A stretch of DNA of 6,641 nt from Alphaproteobacteria bacterium. Lineage in GTDB: Bacteria > Pseudomonadota > Alphaproteobacteria > Micropepsales > Micropepsaceae. Under the pieces are notes generated by a model, which saw only the letters and a list, made by a program, of their open reading frames with translations, ran no database searches and was not told the origin of the DNA. The translations under genes were made by a program, and so were the position numbers. Every line of letters starts with the position of its first letter. The first letter of the stretch is position 1. This document shows, piece by piece, positions 6,506 through 6,641 of the stretch. The DNA lies in contig JAPLPI010000229.1 in NCBI GenBank assembly GCA_026400305.1, positions 1 to 6,641 of the forward strand, in the 5' to 3' direction.

Positions 6506-6641
6506 AGGCCCGCACGGTAAAATATAGGATCGACGGTCCCACCAAGCAGCCGACGCCGGTGTGGAAGGTGGTGATCAGCGCGCCATACGGCACCAGCTTG
6601 GGGTCGGTGGCAGCCAGCCCGCCGGTGACGCCGCTGACGGT
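6492..6641 (-). CDS. Unidentified membrane protein, C-terminal fragment (5' end outside window)
   Basis: The minus strand is open from the right edge to a TGA at 6492-6494, giving the last 49 residues of a protein that starts beyond the window. Codon third positions are overwhelmingly G or C, as in the confirmed genes, which supports coding. The fragment begins TVSGVTGGLAATDPKLVPYG, continues with a hydrophobic, probably membrane-spanning stretch (about 20-42 of the fragment: ALITTFHTGVGCLVGPSILYF) and ends almost at once with TVRAFTGG. A GxxGG...DPxxxxxGALITT pattern loosely recalls the last segments of MotA/TolQ/ExbB-type proton channel proteins, but I cannot support that identity from 49 residues. 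It overlaps the last 14 nt of the amidohydrolase gene tail-to-tail, and so continues the alternating-strand layout. Confidence 0.6.
   Translation of the reverse strand, partial: TVSGVTGGLAATDPKLVPYGALITTFHTGVGCLVGPSILYFTVRAFTGG

Overview
The window is GC-rich (low 60s % GC by eye), with strongly G/C-ending codons and GGGG-type ribosome sites. It looks like chromosomal DNA of a Gram-negative bacterium. Secreted hydrolases alongside a POT-family peptide transporter fit an alphaproteobacterium of the Sphingomonadales/Caulobacterales/Rhizomicrobium kind, but that placement is an impression from protein style, not a measured result. I see no rRNA, tRNA, CRISPR array, insertion sequence or integrase.

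Layout, left to right, with strictly alternating strands: (1) the 3' end of a gamma-glutamyltranspeptidase gene (+, 1-300, cut by the window edge); (2) a POT/PTR2 proton-coupled peptide transporter (-, 306-1628); (3) a short divergent gap, then a secreted penicillin-acylase-family Ntn hydrolase of 803 residues (+, 1735-4146); (4) a broken aldose 1-epimerase gene (-, 4151-5054) with an internal deletion, a frameshift and missense drift; (5) a second divergent gap, then a secreted metal-dependent amidohydrolase of the COG1228 / Xaa-Arg dipeptidase-like group (+, 5150-6505); (6) the 3' end of an unidentified membrane protein gene (-, 6492 to the right edge). Neighbouring genes meet tail-to-tail with 5 nt, 4 nt and -14 nt between stops. 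They diverge across two gaps of about 100 nt that must hold the promoters. There is therefore no visible operon.

Four of the five recognisable genes act on peptide or amide bonds: gamma-glutamyl transfer/hydrolysis, N-acyl amide hydrolysis, dipeptide-type hydrolysis, and di/tripeptide import. A plausible joint role is scavenging peptides and acylated amino compounds in the periplasm, followed by uptake. This is inferred from family membership and proximity, because the genes are not co-transcribed. The most solid oddities are the decayed galM and the unusually short POT transporter, which seems to lack the HA-HB helix pair usual in bacterial members. I did not find convincing evidence of an undescribed multi-gene system.
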